The translations under genes and the position numbers were made by a program. From positions 1-30,173 of the forward strand of contig DNFG01000451.1 of the NCBI GenBank assembly GCA_003487005.1: a stretch of DNA of 30,173 bases. Reading direction: 5' to 3'. Every line of letters begins with the position of its first letter. Within the stretch, counting starts at the first letter, position 1. The notes under the pieces were generated by a model. That model saw nothing but the letters and a program-made list of their open reading frames with translations, was not told the origin of the DNA and made no database searches. Positions 8,558-16,215 of this stretch are shown here, one piece after another. Source of the stretch: Bryobacterales bacterium (GTDB lineage Bacteria > Acidobacteriota > Terriglobia > Bryobacterales > Bryobacteraceae).

Positions 8558-10468
8558 TCAATTCCTAAGGTCCGGGCCGGCCTGCCAGGCCGTCCGGACC
8601 CGAGCCGTTTCCGGCTCCAAACGTTCCAAAGCCTGAAAGAGACGAGCGACGCCGTCACGCGGGGTGACGTCGCCGAGGGGCGCGCCGGCGAGGAGACCGC
8701 GGATCAGGGCATCCATCTCGGAAGCAATCTTCAGCAGACCCGATTCCGGAATCGGCTCCTCACCGGGCCGCGCGATGGTTCCGGGCCGGGAGCGAGCCGG
8801 GGCAAGGGGTTCAAGGACGGGCGCGACGAGCGATTGCAGTTCAGCGCGTGCCTGGCTGAGGCTGCGGAGGTGGCTCTCTCTGAGTTCATCGAGCAGCCAT
8901 CGCGTTTCGGGCCGGACGAGAGCAAGGCGGCCGTCGGGATAGCGTTCGGCCAGACGGTGCAGGGCCCAGGACTCGCCGAGGATCGCGGAGGCGAGCCGGG
9001 CCGCCTGTGCGGAGAAAGCGGCGACACGGCGGGCAGTCTCCGATTTGTCGCCAGGGACGGCCAGTCTCTTGGCCAATTCCTTTTCGAGGGGGAACCCTGG
9101 TTCCTCGGGAGGTTCGATCCACGCGATACTCGCGGTGGCTGAGTCGGGGCCGGCGGGCGTTTCTTCAACCGACTGAACGGCGAGCGCGACCCATTCGAGC
9201 CTGCCGAGGACGGCTTCGATGCCCTCACGCATTTCGGCGGTCTGTGTTACACCGCGGACAACGATGCGGCTGTCTTCGAACTCGATTTCGATCGCCTCGA
9301 CCCAATCGCGGGGCAACCGCCGGAGTGCGTACTCGGCCTGAATACCGGCGGTGGTCAGTTCGAGCGAGCGGGCGGGGAGGGCAGGCCCGGTGGGCAGGGC
9401 GGGCCGGATTCCGGCGAGCACCGGCGGAGCGGGCGGCTTCGACGGGAAGGGCGAGTGGAAGAGGGTTGGACGGAGCGTGGCTGCGTCGAGGCGGGCTTCA
9501 CTTTCAACAACGAAGAGGATTTCCATGGCAGCGTCTGGCCGTTCCCAGCGAATGCGTTGAAGGCGCGGCCGGTGGGTGCGTTCGTCCATTTCGACGATCC
9601 ATTCGGTGATCACCTGAGCGCGCTGGCGCCGGGCGGTGAGCCGGACGGTACCCGGCACGACCTGTTGAGCGACCAACCGGGTGCCGGAGTCGGATGCGAA
9701 GACGGAGAAATCGCCGCCGAGCACGACCGGTTCCCACACTCTCGCGGCCAGCCACCGCAGGAAGGCTTCTTCGATCTGCTGCGCATTCCAGTGTCCCCCG
9801 ATGGAGGCGACCAGGTCGGGTGAATCGGGAGGAGCGCTCGCAAAGGCGCGACTGACGCCGACGCCGCCGTCCTCCGACCTCCAGGCGGCCTGCCTCAGGA
9901 CGTGCTGATCCCGCCAGTGGAGGGCGTGGCGGCCACCTTTGGGATCCGACCACACTTCCAGCCGCCGGGCGCGCGATTCGATGCGCGGACGGGTTTGTTC
10001 GATTCGCACGCGCACCACCTGATGGACGGGCGCGGCAACCACGCTGCGGTCGGCATCGATCAACTGCTGAAGGCCTGCGGAGACGGTCGCCGGATCCCGG
10101 ATTGAGCGCAGCCAGCCAGCGGAATAAGTCCCCAGCGCGATCACGATCATGACACCCGCCGCGGCAGCCCAGCGCCAGCGCCAGCGGACGGACGGTGACG
10201 GCGGCCGCGCCGGGGCCACAGGCTCCAGAGCCTGCACCGCCAGGGTGAATCGCCGCTTGGCCAGCGTGCTCCAACCGCCCCCCGGGTACAGCGACTGGGC
10301 AGCGGCGCGGGTCAACAGATGAACCTGTGACTCGATCTCCGCCTGCCGCGCGCGGCAGGCCCAACAGACCTCGAGATGGCGCACGACTTCGGACCGCTGC
10401 GCCTCTGGCAACTCGCCATCAAGCGCGGCCAGCAGTTGCTCGTCACTGCAGTGTTTTCGGAACTTCAT
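8558..10468 (-). CDS. Membrane anti-sigma factor with zinc-finger domain and large periplasmic region
   Basis: This encodes 636 residues. Residues 1-45 form a zf-HC2/ZAS-type anti-sigma domain: SDEQLLAALDGELPEAQRS followed by His31-x3-Cys35-x2-Cys38. A single membrane helix lies at about 99-120 (WAAAAGVMIVIALGTYSAGW), giving a cytoplasmic anti-sigma domain and about 510 residues outside. The outer part includes a beta-rich region (about 145-330, VVRVRIEQTRPRIESRARRL) that may resemble RseB/LolA folds. A BON-like segment follows at about 385-435 (IEIEFEDSRIVVRGVTQT), then a helical, Arg/Leu/Ala-rich tail (460-636). The start overlaps the end of the sigma gene by 26 bp, the usual sigma/anti-sigma arrangement. 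It presumably holds the sigma factor inactive until the outer region senses a signal. Family relatives are typically far shorter. RseB and BON likeness are by eye only. Confidence 0.85.
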   Translation of the reverse strand: MKFRKHCSDEQLLAALDGELPEAQRSEVVRHLEVCWACRARQAEIESQVHLLTRAAAQSLYPGGGWSTLAKRRFTLAVQALEPVAPARPPSPSVRWRWRWAAAAGVMIVIALGTYSAGWLRSIRDPATVSAGLQQLIDADRSVVAAPVHQVVRVRIEQTRPRIESRARRLEVWSDPKGGRHALHWRDQHVLRQAAWRSEDGGVGVSRAFASAPPDSPDLVASIGGHWNAQQIEEAFLRWLAARVWEPVVLGGDFSVFASDSGTRLVAQQVVPGTVRLTARRQRAQVITEWIVEMDERTHRPRLQRIRWERPDAAMEILFVVESEARLDAATLRPTLFHSPFPSKPPAPPVLAGIRPALPTGPALPARSLELTTAGIQAEYALRRLPRDWVEAIEIEFEDSRIVVRGVTQTAEMREGIEAVLGRLEWVALAVQSVEETPAGPDSATASIAWIEPPEEPGFPLEKELAKRLAVPGDKSETARRVAAFSAQAARLASAILGESWALHRLAERYPDGRLALVRPETRWLLDELRESHLRSLSQARAELQSLVAPVLEPLAPARSRPGTIARPGEEPIPESGLLKIASEMDALIRGLLAGAPLGDVTPRDGVARLFQALERLEPETARVRTAWQAGPDLRN

Positions 10469-10988
10469 TCACTTTACCCATGGACTGGCCGGCCATCCGC
10501 GCTTTCACTTCGGCCTGCAATTTTCGGATCGCCCGCGCGAGATGGGTGGCCACCGAACTATCGTCGATCCCCAGACACTCCGCGATCTCGCGGTATTTCA
10601 TCGAGTCCAGCCGCAACAGCAGGACTTCCTGCTCGCGGCCGCTCAGAACACGGAGCATGTCCGCGAGTTCATCGAAGGCGCGCTCGGGTTCGATTTCGCG
10701 AGCCGGAACCTGATCGAGCACGCTGCCCGCCTCGAGTTGCTCGCCGCGCGCTGCGATCCGGCGCAGGCGCTTCGCGGCGTGATGGCGAACGACGGTCAAG
10801 GTCCAGGCGCGCGGATTCTCGATCTGTTCGCCCTTTCGTAACTCCTGGTAGAGGGCCAGAAACGCCTCCTGCACAAGGTCGTCGGAGGCCTCGCGGCACC
10901 CGGTGAGACGGTAAGCCTGACGGGCAAGAGAGGGTCCCCAGTCTTCCAGTAGACCTTCGATCAGCCGGGATGCCTCATCAAATTCCAT
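10443..10988 (-). CDS. ECF-family RNA polymerase sigma factor
   Basis: This encodes 181 residues, the usual ECF length. Region 2 is visible at about 21-80 (QAYRLTGCREASDDLVQEAF, then PRAWTLTVVRHHAAKRLRR) and region 4 at about 110-165 (LSGREQEVLLLRLDSMKYRE, IAECLGIDDSSVATHLARAI), a standard helix-turn-helix for the -35 element. It is first in the run sigma, anti-sigma, receptor, hydrolase, all minus strand with gaps of 26 bp or less or overlaps, so it probably controls the receptor system and itself. I looked for an ECF -35 (GGAAC-like) in the 148 bp upstream and found no convincing one. The ribosome site before ATG 10988 is weak. Confidence 0.92.
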   Translation of the reverse strand: MEFDEASRLIEGLLEDWGPSLARQAYRLTGCREASDDLVQEAFLALYQELRKGEQIENPRAWTLTVVRHHAAKRLRRIAARGEQLEAGSVLDQVPAREIEPERAFDELADMLRVLSGREQEVLLLRLDSMKYREIAECLGIDDSSVATHLARAIRKLQAEVKARMAGQSMGKVNEVPKTLQ

Positions 10989-11117
10989 CGCCAGAAGCAG
11001 ACTGCCTCTATGCTAGCTGTACCCTGAGTCGCGGTTTTGCTGACACGCTCCTGAAAAATCGGGCACGATTCCGGGAAGACAATCCGGATCAGGACTCCCG
11101 CACCCCGCATGTCGAAC

Positions 11118-11126
11118 TGCTAGACT
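11118..11126 (+). promoter_or_regulatory. Possible extended -10 of the aminotransferase gene
   Basis: TGC followed by TAGACT resembles an extended -10 (TGn plus a TATAAT-like hexamer) ending 10 bp before ATG 11137. No good -35 is placed 17 bp upstream. Similar TAgAcT/TAgAaT hexamers stand before other plus-strand genes (12437, 25642). Confidence 0.3.
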
Positions 11127-11136
11127 GACCAATCAA

Positions 11137-12390
11137 ATGGCTCCCTTGAACCGCCGCCGCCTGCTGGCGTCCTCGCTCCTCGGGGCCGCCGCCACGCTGC
11201 CCTCCGCCGTCGCGGCCACGCTGCCCGCACCGGAATTGCGCTCGTCCGACCCCGACAGGTACTGGAAACGTATTCGAGAGGATATGTTCTATCTGCCGGG
11301 ATGGCGTTCGTTCCTGAATAACGGCAGCCTGGGCCTGGTCGCCCGTCCGGTGCTGAGTGCGGTCGAAGATTACCTCCGCAAAGCCGCCGCACTGCAGGTG
11401 AACGGCTATCCGCGCTGGGGTTACGAAACGCTCGATGAAGAGCGCGAAGAGATGGCTGGTTTCCTGGGCTGCAAGAAGGATGAACTCGCGTTCACCCACT
11501 GCGCCACGGAGTCGATGAGCGTGATCGCCGCGGGCATCGACCTGAAGGCGGGCGACGAAGTCCTGATCACCAACGAGGAGCACCCGAGTGGCCGCGAACC
11601 CTGGCTCCTGCGCGCCCGGCGTGACGGCATCCAGGTGCGCGAGGTCGCCATCCCGCTGCCGCCGGAAAGCGCCGCGCAACTGGCGGACCGCGTGCTATCC
11701 GCCATCGGACCGCGGACACGCGTCCTCAGTTTTTCCGGGATTCTGACCAACCCCGGCACGATCATGCCCGTGCGCGAAATCTGCACGGCGGCCCGTGCCA
11801 AGGGCGTTCTCACGGTCGTCGATGGCGCGCATATGAACGGCCAGATCCCCGTCGATCTTTCCACTCTCAACTGCGACTACTACGCGGGCAGTCCGCACAA
11901 ATGGATGTTCGCGCCCGCGGGTTGCGGCCTCCTGTATATCCGCGAAGAGAACCTCGACCGCCTCTGGCCCACTATTGTCAGCGGCAACTGGGACAACCGC
12001 AAGTTGGGAGCCGCGCGGTTCATGCAGGTTGGGACGAACAACCGCGCAATCTTCGCCGGCCTGATGGCAGCCTTGCGTTTTCTCCAGGCCCTCGGCGCCG
12101 AAGCCGTCTATGACCGAATTCACCAGCTTGCCCGCCGGACATACCAATTGGCCGCCGAGCGCCCCTGGCTCGAACTGTTCGCCGCTTCCGATCCTTCGCT
12201 CTACGGGTCCTTGGTCACCATCGGGTTTCGCGGCAAGGACCCCGCACCACTGTTTCGCAAACTCAATGAGCGCCGCATCTGGGTCTATCAGAGTCCGCGG
12301 CTGCGCCTGGCATGCCACATCCACACTCGCCCCGAAGACCTTGACGTGTTCTTCGAGACAGTCGACGAGGTATTCGGAAAGAGAGCCTGA
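11137..12390 (+). CDS. Tat-exported class V aminotransferase (isopenicillin N epimerase-like)
   Basis: This is a 417-residue PLP enzyme of fold type I. The N-terminus has a twin-arginine signal (LNRRRLLASSLLGAAAT), so it is probably exported folded with cofactor. Landmarks: FLNNGSLGLVARPV (59-72) at the N-terminal substrate loop; TVVDGAHMNG with Asp229 for the pyridine nitrogen and His232; YYAGSPHKWMFAP with the Schiff-base Lys255; MQVGTNNRAIF in the C-terminal half. This matches the CsdA/isopenicillin-N-epimerase-like subgroup. Members act as desulfurases, lyases, epimerases or transaminases, and the reaction cannot be chosen from sequence. It precedes the acyltransferase gene by 95 bp on the same strand and may or may not belong with the acyl cassette. 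Start ATG 11137 is the natural one because the Tat motif follows directly. Confidence 0.88.
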   Translation: MAPLNRRRLLASSLLGAAATLPSAVAATLPAPELRSSDPDRYWKRIREDMFYLPGWRSFLNNGSLGLVARPVLSAVEDYLRKAAALQVNGYPRWGYETLDEEREEMAGFLGCKKDELAFTHCATESMSVIAAGIDLKAGDEVLITNEEHPSGREPWLLRARRDGIQVREVAIPLPPESAAQLADRVLSAIGPRTRVLSFSGILTNPGTIMPVREICTAARAKGVLTVVDGAHMNGQIPVDLSTLNCDYYAGSPHKWMFAPAGCGLLYIREENLDRLWPTIVSGNWDNRKLGAARFMQVGTNNRAIFAGLMAALRFLQALGAEAVYDRIHQLARRTYQLAAERPWLELFAASDPSLYGSLVTIGFRGKDPAPLFRKLNERRIWVYQSPRLRLACHIHTRPEDLDVFFETVDEVFGKRA

Positions 12391-12436
12391 TCGGTCCGCG
12401 GCGGTCCGCCATTTCCCGCCAGCGCTGCGGATTTTG

Positions 12437-12442
12437 TAGACT
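12437..12442 (+). promoter_or_regulatory. Possible -10 box before the acyltransferase cassette
   Basis: TAGACT lies 43 bp before the ATG at 12486, in the 95-bp gap after the aminotransferase. No good -35 was seen. If real, it gives the acyl cassette its own promoter. Confidence 0.22.
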
Positions 12443-12485
12443 TGGGAAATTGGAACCTGCCGGGACAGCGAGGAGGGACGCGGCC

Positions 12486-13415
12486 ATGCACGTTCGAGCT
12501 CCAGACAACCAGAGTCTCTTCACCACCAAGGACCTGCTCTGGATGCTCTACCTGTTCCCACTGAGACTGCTCGCCCTGGCGATTCCTCCGAGCGGTCTGT
12601 ACACGCTGGGCCGTTTACTCGCGCCCCCATTCCGGCTCACGGTGCGCACCCAGCGGCAACGCGCACGGGCCTGGATGCGCGAAGCGCTCCCCGCCGGGAC
12701 GCCCCCGGAAGCGCTCGATCAAGCCGCCAATCAGTTCGTCGACCGCGCCGTGCTTCGTGCCCTGGACGATCTGCACTTGTCGCGCCCCACGGCCGCCGAC
12801 CGGCTCCCCGCGCCGGAGATCGAGGGGCGTGAGCATCTGGATGAGGCGCTGGCCGCCGGCCGCGGCGTCTTACTCGTCAGCGGCCACTTCTATGCCAACC
12901 GGCTTGCCAAGCTCCAGTTGCGGCGCGAGGGCTATCCCGTGATGTCGGTTCGAAACGCCCGTCCTCCCGATCGGTGGATGGGCCGCCTGGGCCGGTCGCT
13001 GCTTCAGCCCCGGTATATCCAGTTTCTGCATGGGGTGATCCGGGACGAAGTCCATACGCAGGATCCTCAGTGCACCCTCAAGATCTTCCAGCGTCTGCGT
13101 TCAGGCGGAATTGTCAATGTCCACATCGACGCAGCCTTTGCCTCTCACCGCCAGGAATTGCCGTTTCTCGGCAGAAAGCGCCGCTTCGGCACCGGCCTGC
13201 TTGAGATTATCCGGCTGTCCGGTTGCACGGTCCTCCCTATGGAATGTCACGGAAACCAGCGCCACGTCCGCATCCGCTTCGGCGCCCCTATCGGTTTCAC
13301 GCCCAGTGCCGGTCGCCAGGAGTTCGTTGATAACAACCTGCCGCTCCTGAAGCGCCGGCTCGAAGAGATGATTCTGACCCGACCGGAGGAATGGGAACTA
13401 TGGGTTCGCCTGTAG
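12486..13415 (+). CDS. LpxL/HtrB-like lysophospholipid (lipid A-type) acyltransferase, noncanonical motif
   Basis: This encodes 309 residues. ATG 12486 is preferred over an upstream TTG at 12450 because AGGAGG (12471-12476) sits 9 nt before it. A hydrophobic N-terminal segment at about 17-36 (LLWMLYLFPLRLLALAIPPS) should hold it on the inner membrane. The core resembles the LpxL/LABLAT family: GREHLDEALAAGRGVLLVSG, HFYANRLAK, VNVHIDAAF, LPFLGRKRRFGTG, then CTVLPMECHG. In the family a His-x4-Asp/Glu pair is catalytic; here His134 is followed by FYAN and then Arg139, so the acidic partner is absent at that spacing. Its 3' end overlaps the ACP gene by 16 bp, so the donor is probably the acyl group on that ACP. 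The acceptor (lipid A, phospholipid, glycan or amine) is unknown. Confidence 0.8.
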   Translation: MHVRAPDNQSLFTTKDLLWMLYLFPLRLLALAIPPSGLYTLGRLLAPPFRLTVRTQRQRARAWMREALPAGTPPEALDQAANQFVDRAVLRALDDLHLSRPTAADRLPAPEIEGREHLDEALAAGRGVLLVSGHFYANRLAKLQLRREGYPVMSVRNARPPDRWMGRLGRSLLQPRYIQFLHGVIRDEVHTQDPQCTLKIFQRLRSGGIVNVHIDAAFASHRQELPFLGRKRRFGTGLLEIIRLSGCTVLPMECHGNQRHVRIRFGAPIGFTPSAGRQEFVDNNLPLLKRRLEEMILTRPEEWELWVRL

Positions 13416-13699
13416 GAGGCACTCCACTCGACGCGGCCGGCGTTTCGTCCCTCATTCGGCAGGTCTTTGCCGAGACTCTCGAACTCCAGCTTCCCGAGGA
13501 CGAACTTGCCGGCATTCATCAACTCAGCGAAGCCGTCGCCATGGACTCCGTCGCCGCGCTCCAGTTCGTCGTTGCCCTCGAGCAGCGCTTCTCCATCCGC
13601 CTCGATGAAGACTGGCTCGACCTCGACAGGCTGAGCGATATCGAGGCGCTCACAGCCTACATCAGCGGACGCCTGGCGTCCGGGGGGACAGCGGGTTGA
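13400..13699 (+). CDS. Acyl carrier protein
   Basis: This encodes 99 residues. An ATG at 13391 is also in frame, but GGAGG (13385-13389) lies only 1 nt before it and 10 nt before the ATG at 13400, so the latter is preferred. The phosphopantetheine site is SEAVAMDSVAALQFV with Ser50 in an Asp-Ser-Val motif, followed by ALEQRFSIRLDEDW, the typical helix II to III region. At 99 residues it is longer than housekeeping AcpP (about 78) because of an N-terminal extension, and it sits away from any fatty acid synthesis gene, so it is a dedicated carrier. It lies between its probable loading enzyme (AMP-forming ligase, 4 bp downstream) and its probable user (acyltransferase, 16 bp overlap). Whether the helices carry the acidic face needed for those partners was not assessed. 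Confidence 0.9.
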   Translation: MGSPVGGTPLDAAGVSSLIRQVFAETLELQLPEDELAGIHQLSEAVAMDSVAALQFVVALEQRFSIRLDEDWLDLDRLSDIEALTAYISGRLASGGTAG

Positions 13700-13703
13700 C
13701 GGG

Positions 13704-15167
13704 ATGATCCGCCTGGACTGGCCCGTTCCCACCCCGGCGGCGCCCTCCGCCGAAGCGGTTGTCGACGGAGACGTGCGTCTCTCCCGCGAGGACCTCGCCA
13801 GGCGTGCCGCGTCTCTCGCCGCCCACTTTCGGGACAACTTCGGCATCCGCGCGGGTCACATCGTGGCCGCCGCGCTGCCCAACTGCTGGCAATACCCGGT
13901 CTGCTTCGCCGCCGTCAACCTTCTCGGCGCGGTCTTCCTGCCGGTCAATCCCCAATGGCGAGCCCGCGAGATCCGCTGGCTCGTCAAGCGTCTGGACGTG
14001 CGCGCCGCTCTTGTCGCCGGGGAAGTCCGCGCAGATTGGGCTGAGTCCATCGAGTCCGGCCGGCTTGCTGGTCTTGACGATATCAGCATCCTGGAAGCGC
14101 TCTCCGGAGGCGCCGAACCAGACTCAGACCCGCCGGCGCCGCACGCCACCGCGCTTCTCCTCACCACTTCCGGTTCAACCGGCCGCCCCAAGATCGTCCC
14201 CCGCACGAACGCCAATCTGCTCGCTGGCGCCACCGCGGTCGGCGACGAACTCACGATCGGGCCGGGCCACCGCGTGCTTGCCGTGGTTCCCTTCCATCAT
14301 GCGAACGGTTTCAGCAACGGGCTCCTGATGCCTCTCCTGCGAGGCGGCGTCCTGATCATCGCGCGCAATGCCCTGCCCCGCCCGCTGGCCGCGCTCATCC
14401 ATGCCGAGCGCGTTCGGTTGCTCAACCTGGCCCCCGTTCTGTACAGCGTGTTTGCCGGCCAACTGCCGGATCCTGCGCACTTCGCCAGCGTAAAGGACTT
14501 CCTGTGTACTGGCGCCCCCCTCCCCACCCCCCTTGCGCGGCTCTGGCGCGATCACTTTGGTCAACCCGTCCGCCAGTTGTACGGCTCCTCCGAAACCGGC
14601 GTGATCAGCATCCAGCGCGACACCGATCCCGCCGTGCCCGGTTGCGTCGGGCGCCCGCTTCCGACGGTCTCCGTCCGCATCCTCGACACTGCCGGTCGCT
14701 CTCTGCCGCCGGGCGAAACCGGAGAAGTCGCTGTTCGCGGTCCCGCGATGATGCACGGGTATCTCGACGAACCCGAACTGAACGCCGCCAGCTTCGTGGA
14801 CGGTCACTTCCGCATGGGTGACTCGGGCCGATTTTCCCCCGAAGGCCACCTCTTTCTCGAAGGCCGCCTGAAACGCTGGATCAACCTGGGCGGCGTCAAG
14901 GTCGATCCCGTCGAAGTCGAGAATGTCTTGCATGAACTCGGAGGCGTCGCCTATTGCCACGTCCTCGAATCCCGCAATGGTGCAGGCCTTGCGATGGTCA
15001 AGGCCCGCATTCAAACCTGCCCCGGCGCCACGCTCTCCCGCCGCGATGTGATCGAACATTGCCGGTCCTACCTTGCGGAATACAAGATCCCCAGGGAGAT
15101 CGAATTCGCGGGGGAGGTCTGCAGCGAGGGCCTGGGCAAGAACCCCAAGGAGTGGACCCCCTCATGA
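13704..15167 (+). CDS. AMP-forming acyl ligase (acyl-CoA/acyl-ACP synthetase family)
   Basis: This encodes 487 residues of the ANL adenylating superfamily. Motifs in order: LLTTSGSTGRPKIVPRTNAN (152-171, ATP loop); VPFHHANGFSNGL; FLCTGAPLPTPLARLW; QLYGSSETG (A5); GETGEVAVRGPAMMHGYLDE; HFRMGDSGRF (A7, the ATP-ribose Asp); GRLKRWINLGGVKVDPVEVE (A8 hinge); and SEGLGKNPKEW with the likely adenylation Lys near the C-terminus. It is shorter than FadD (about 560) and has no membrane segment. It begins 4 bp after the ACP stop, so loading an acyl or aryl acid onto that ACP is the natural reading; CoA as acceptor cannot be excluded. Its stop overlaps the hemB start (ATGA). The acid is unknown. Codons end in C, like the neighbours. 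Confidence 0.88.
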   Translation: MIRLDWPVPTPAAPSAEAVVDGDVRLSREDLARRAASLAAHFRDNFGIRAGHIVAAALPNCWQYPVCFAAVNLLGAVFLPVNPQWRAREIRWLVKRLDVRAALVAGEVRADWAESIESGRLAGLDDISILEALSGGAEPDSDPPAPHATALLLTTSGSTGRPKIVPRTNANLLAGATAVGDELTIGPGHRVLAVVPFHHANGFSNGLLMPLLRGGVLIIARNALPRPLAALIHAERVRLLNLAPVLYSVFAGQLPDPAHFASVKDFLCTGAPLPTPLARLWRDHFGQPVRQLYGSSETGVISIQRDTDPAVPGCVGRPLPTVSVRILDTAGRSLPPGETGEVAVRGPAMMHGYLDEPELNAASFVDGHFRMGDSGRFSPEGHLFLEGRLKRWINLGGVKVDPVEVENVLHELGGVAYCHVLESRNGAGLAMVKARIQTCPGATLSRRDVIEHCRSYLAEYKIPREIEFAGEVCSEGLGKNPKEWTPS

Positions 15168-16144
15168 GCTTTCCCCAACGCCGCTTGCGGCGACTTCGTC
15201 AGAGCGAGGCGATTCGCGCCCTCGTCCGCGAATCCTCGCTGTCCACCAGTGACTTCATCTACCCGCTGTTCGTCACCAGCCGGCCGAACGTGCACGAACC
15301 TCTTGGCGCCATCCCAGACGTTTCGCTGCTGTCCGGTGCGCCCCTTGAGAGCGAAGCCCGCCGGCTCCACGACGCCGGCATTCCGGCCGTCCTGCTCTTC
15401 GCCGTGCTCGAAGACTACGAGAAAGACGCGGCCGCGGCGATGGCCTCCGCCCCCGACGGTCCCATGCAGCAGGCTATAGCCCGCATCAGGAGCGCCGCCC
15501 CCGGGCTCACCGTCATCGCCGATCTTTGCCTCTGTGAGTACTCCGCCGACGGCCACTGCGGAGTTCTCCACAATGGCGTCATCGACAACGACCGCACTCT
15601 CGCCCGCCTCCAGCAGGCCGCGCTCTCGCTCGCCGCCGCCGGAGCCGGCGTCATCGCCCCCTCCGGCATGATGGATGGCGTCGTCCGCTCCCTCCGCGAA
15701 GCTCTCGATGGCGAGGGTTTTCAGGACGTTCTCACCATGCCTTACTCGGCCAAATACGCATCCGCGCTCTATGGGCCATTCAAAGCCGCAACCCGCTCCG
15801 CCCCCGCCGAAAGCCGCCATTCCACCCACCAGCTTGACCCCGCCAACCGCCGCCAGGCCCTCGAAGAGATCCGCCTCGACCTCGAAGAGGGCGCCGACAT
15901 CATCATCGTCAAACCCGCGATGGCATACCTCGATGTACTTGCCGCCGCCAGAACCGAGTGCCGTCTCCCCATCGCCGCCTACCAGGTTTCGGGTGAATAC
16001 AACATGCTCCACCATGCCGCGGGCGGCGACCCCGGCGCCCTGAATCGCCTCATGCTTGAGATGCTCCTCTGCATCAAGCGCGCCGGCGCGGATATGATCA
16101 TCACCTACTTCGCCCCAACCGCGGCGGAGATCCTCCACTCCTGA
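15164..16144 (+). CDS. hemB: Delta-aminolevulinic acid dehydratase (porphobilinogen synthase)
   Basis: HemB condenses two 5-aminolevulinate molecules to porphobilinogen, the second committed step of tetrapyrrole synthesis, in the cytoplasm. The 326-residue length is normal. The catalytic zinc site is the cysteine type, ADLCLCEYSADGHCG with Cys122, Cys124 and Cys132. The two active-site lysines are Lys197 (TMPYSAKYAS) and Lys250 (IIIVKPAMAYLD); YQVSGEYNML follows. The start is ATG 15164, overlapping the ligase stop as ATGA, so it is probably translationally coupled to the ligase. No other heme gene lies in the window, so its place behind an acyl-ligase cassette is unusual. Assignment is firm. 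Confidence 0.97.
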   Translation: MSFPQRRLRRLRQSEAIRALVRESSLSTSDFIYPLFVTSRPNVHEPLGAIPDVSLLSGAPLESEARRLHDAGIPAVLLFAVLEDYEKDAAAAMASAPDGPMQQAIARIRSAAPGLTVIADLCLCEYSADGHCGVLHNGVIDNDRTLARLQQAALSLAAAGAGVIAPSGMMDGVVRSLREALDGEGFQDVLTMPYSAKYASALYGPFKAATRSAPAESRHSTHQLDPANRRQALEEIRLDLEEGADIIIVKPAMAYLDVLAAARTECRLPIAAYQVSGEYNMLHHAAGGDPGALNRLMLEMLLCIKRAGADMIITYFAPTAAEILHS

Positions 16145-16215
16145 TCCGCCCTCCGGCCCGGTCCTCCGTGTTACCGTGATGGACGAATCTGAACGCTGCC
16201 GGCCTGGCCCTCCGC

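Noticed and set aside
8558..10468. Anti-sigma factor as a FecR protein
   Set aside because: It has the His-x3-Cys-x2-Cys zinc-finger domain and no FecR signature.
10989..11136. A dif-like XerC/XerD site near the skew switch
   Set aside because: I looked for a 28-bp AT-rich dyad in the only gap near the switch and saw none, so the terminus idea rests on skew alone.
15164..16144. HemB as part of a C5N-unit natural product pathway, given the ligase next to it
   Set aside because: That pathway uses a dedicated aminolevulinate synthase and cyclising ligase. This HemB has all catalytic residues of the housekeeping enzyme and no such synthase is present.
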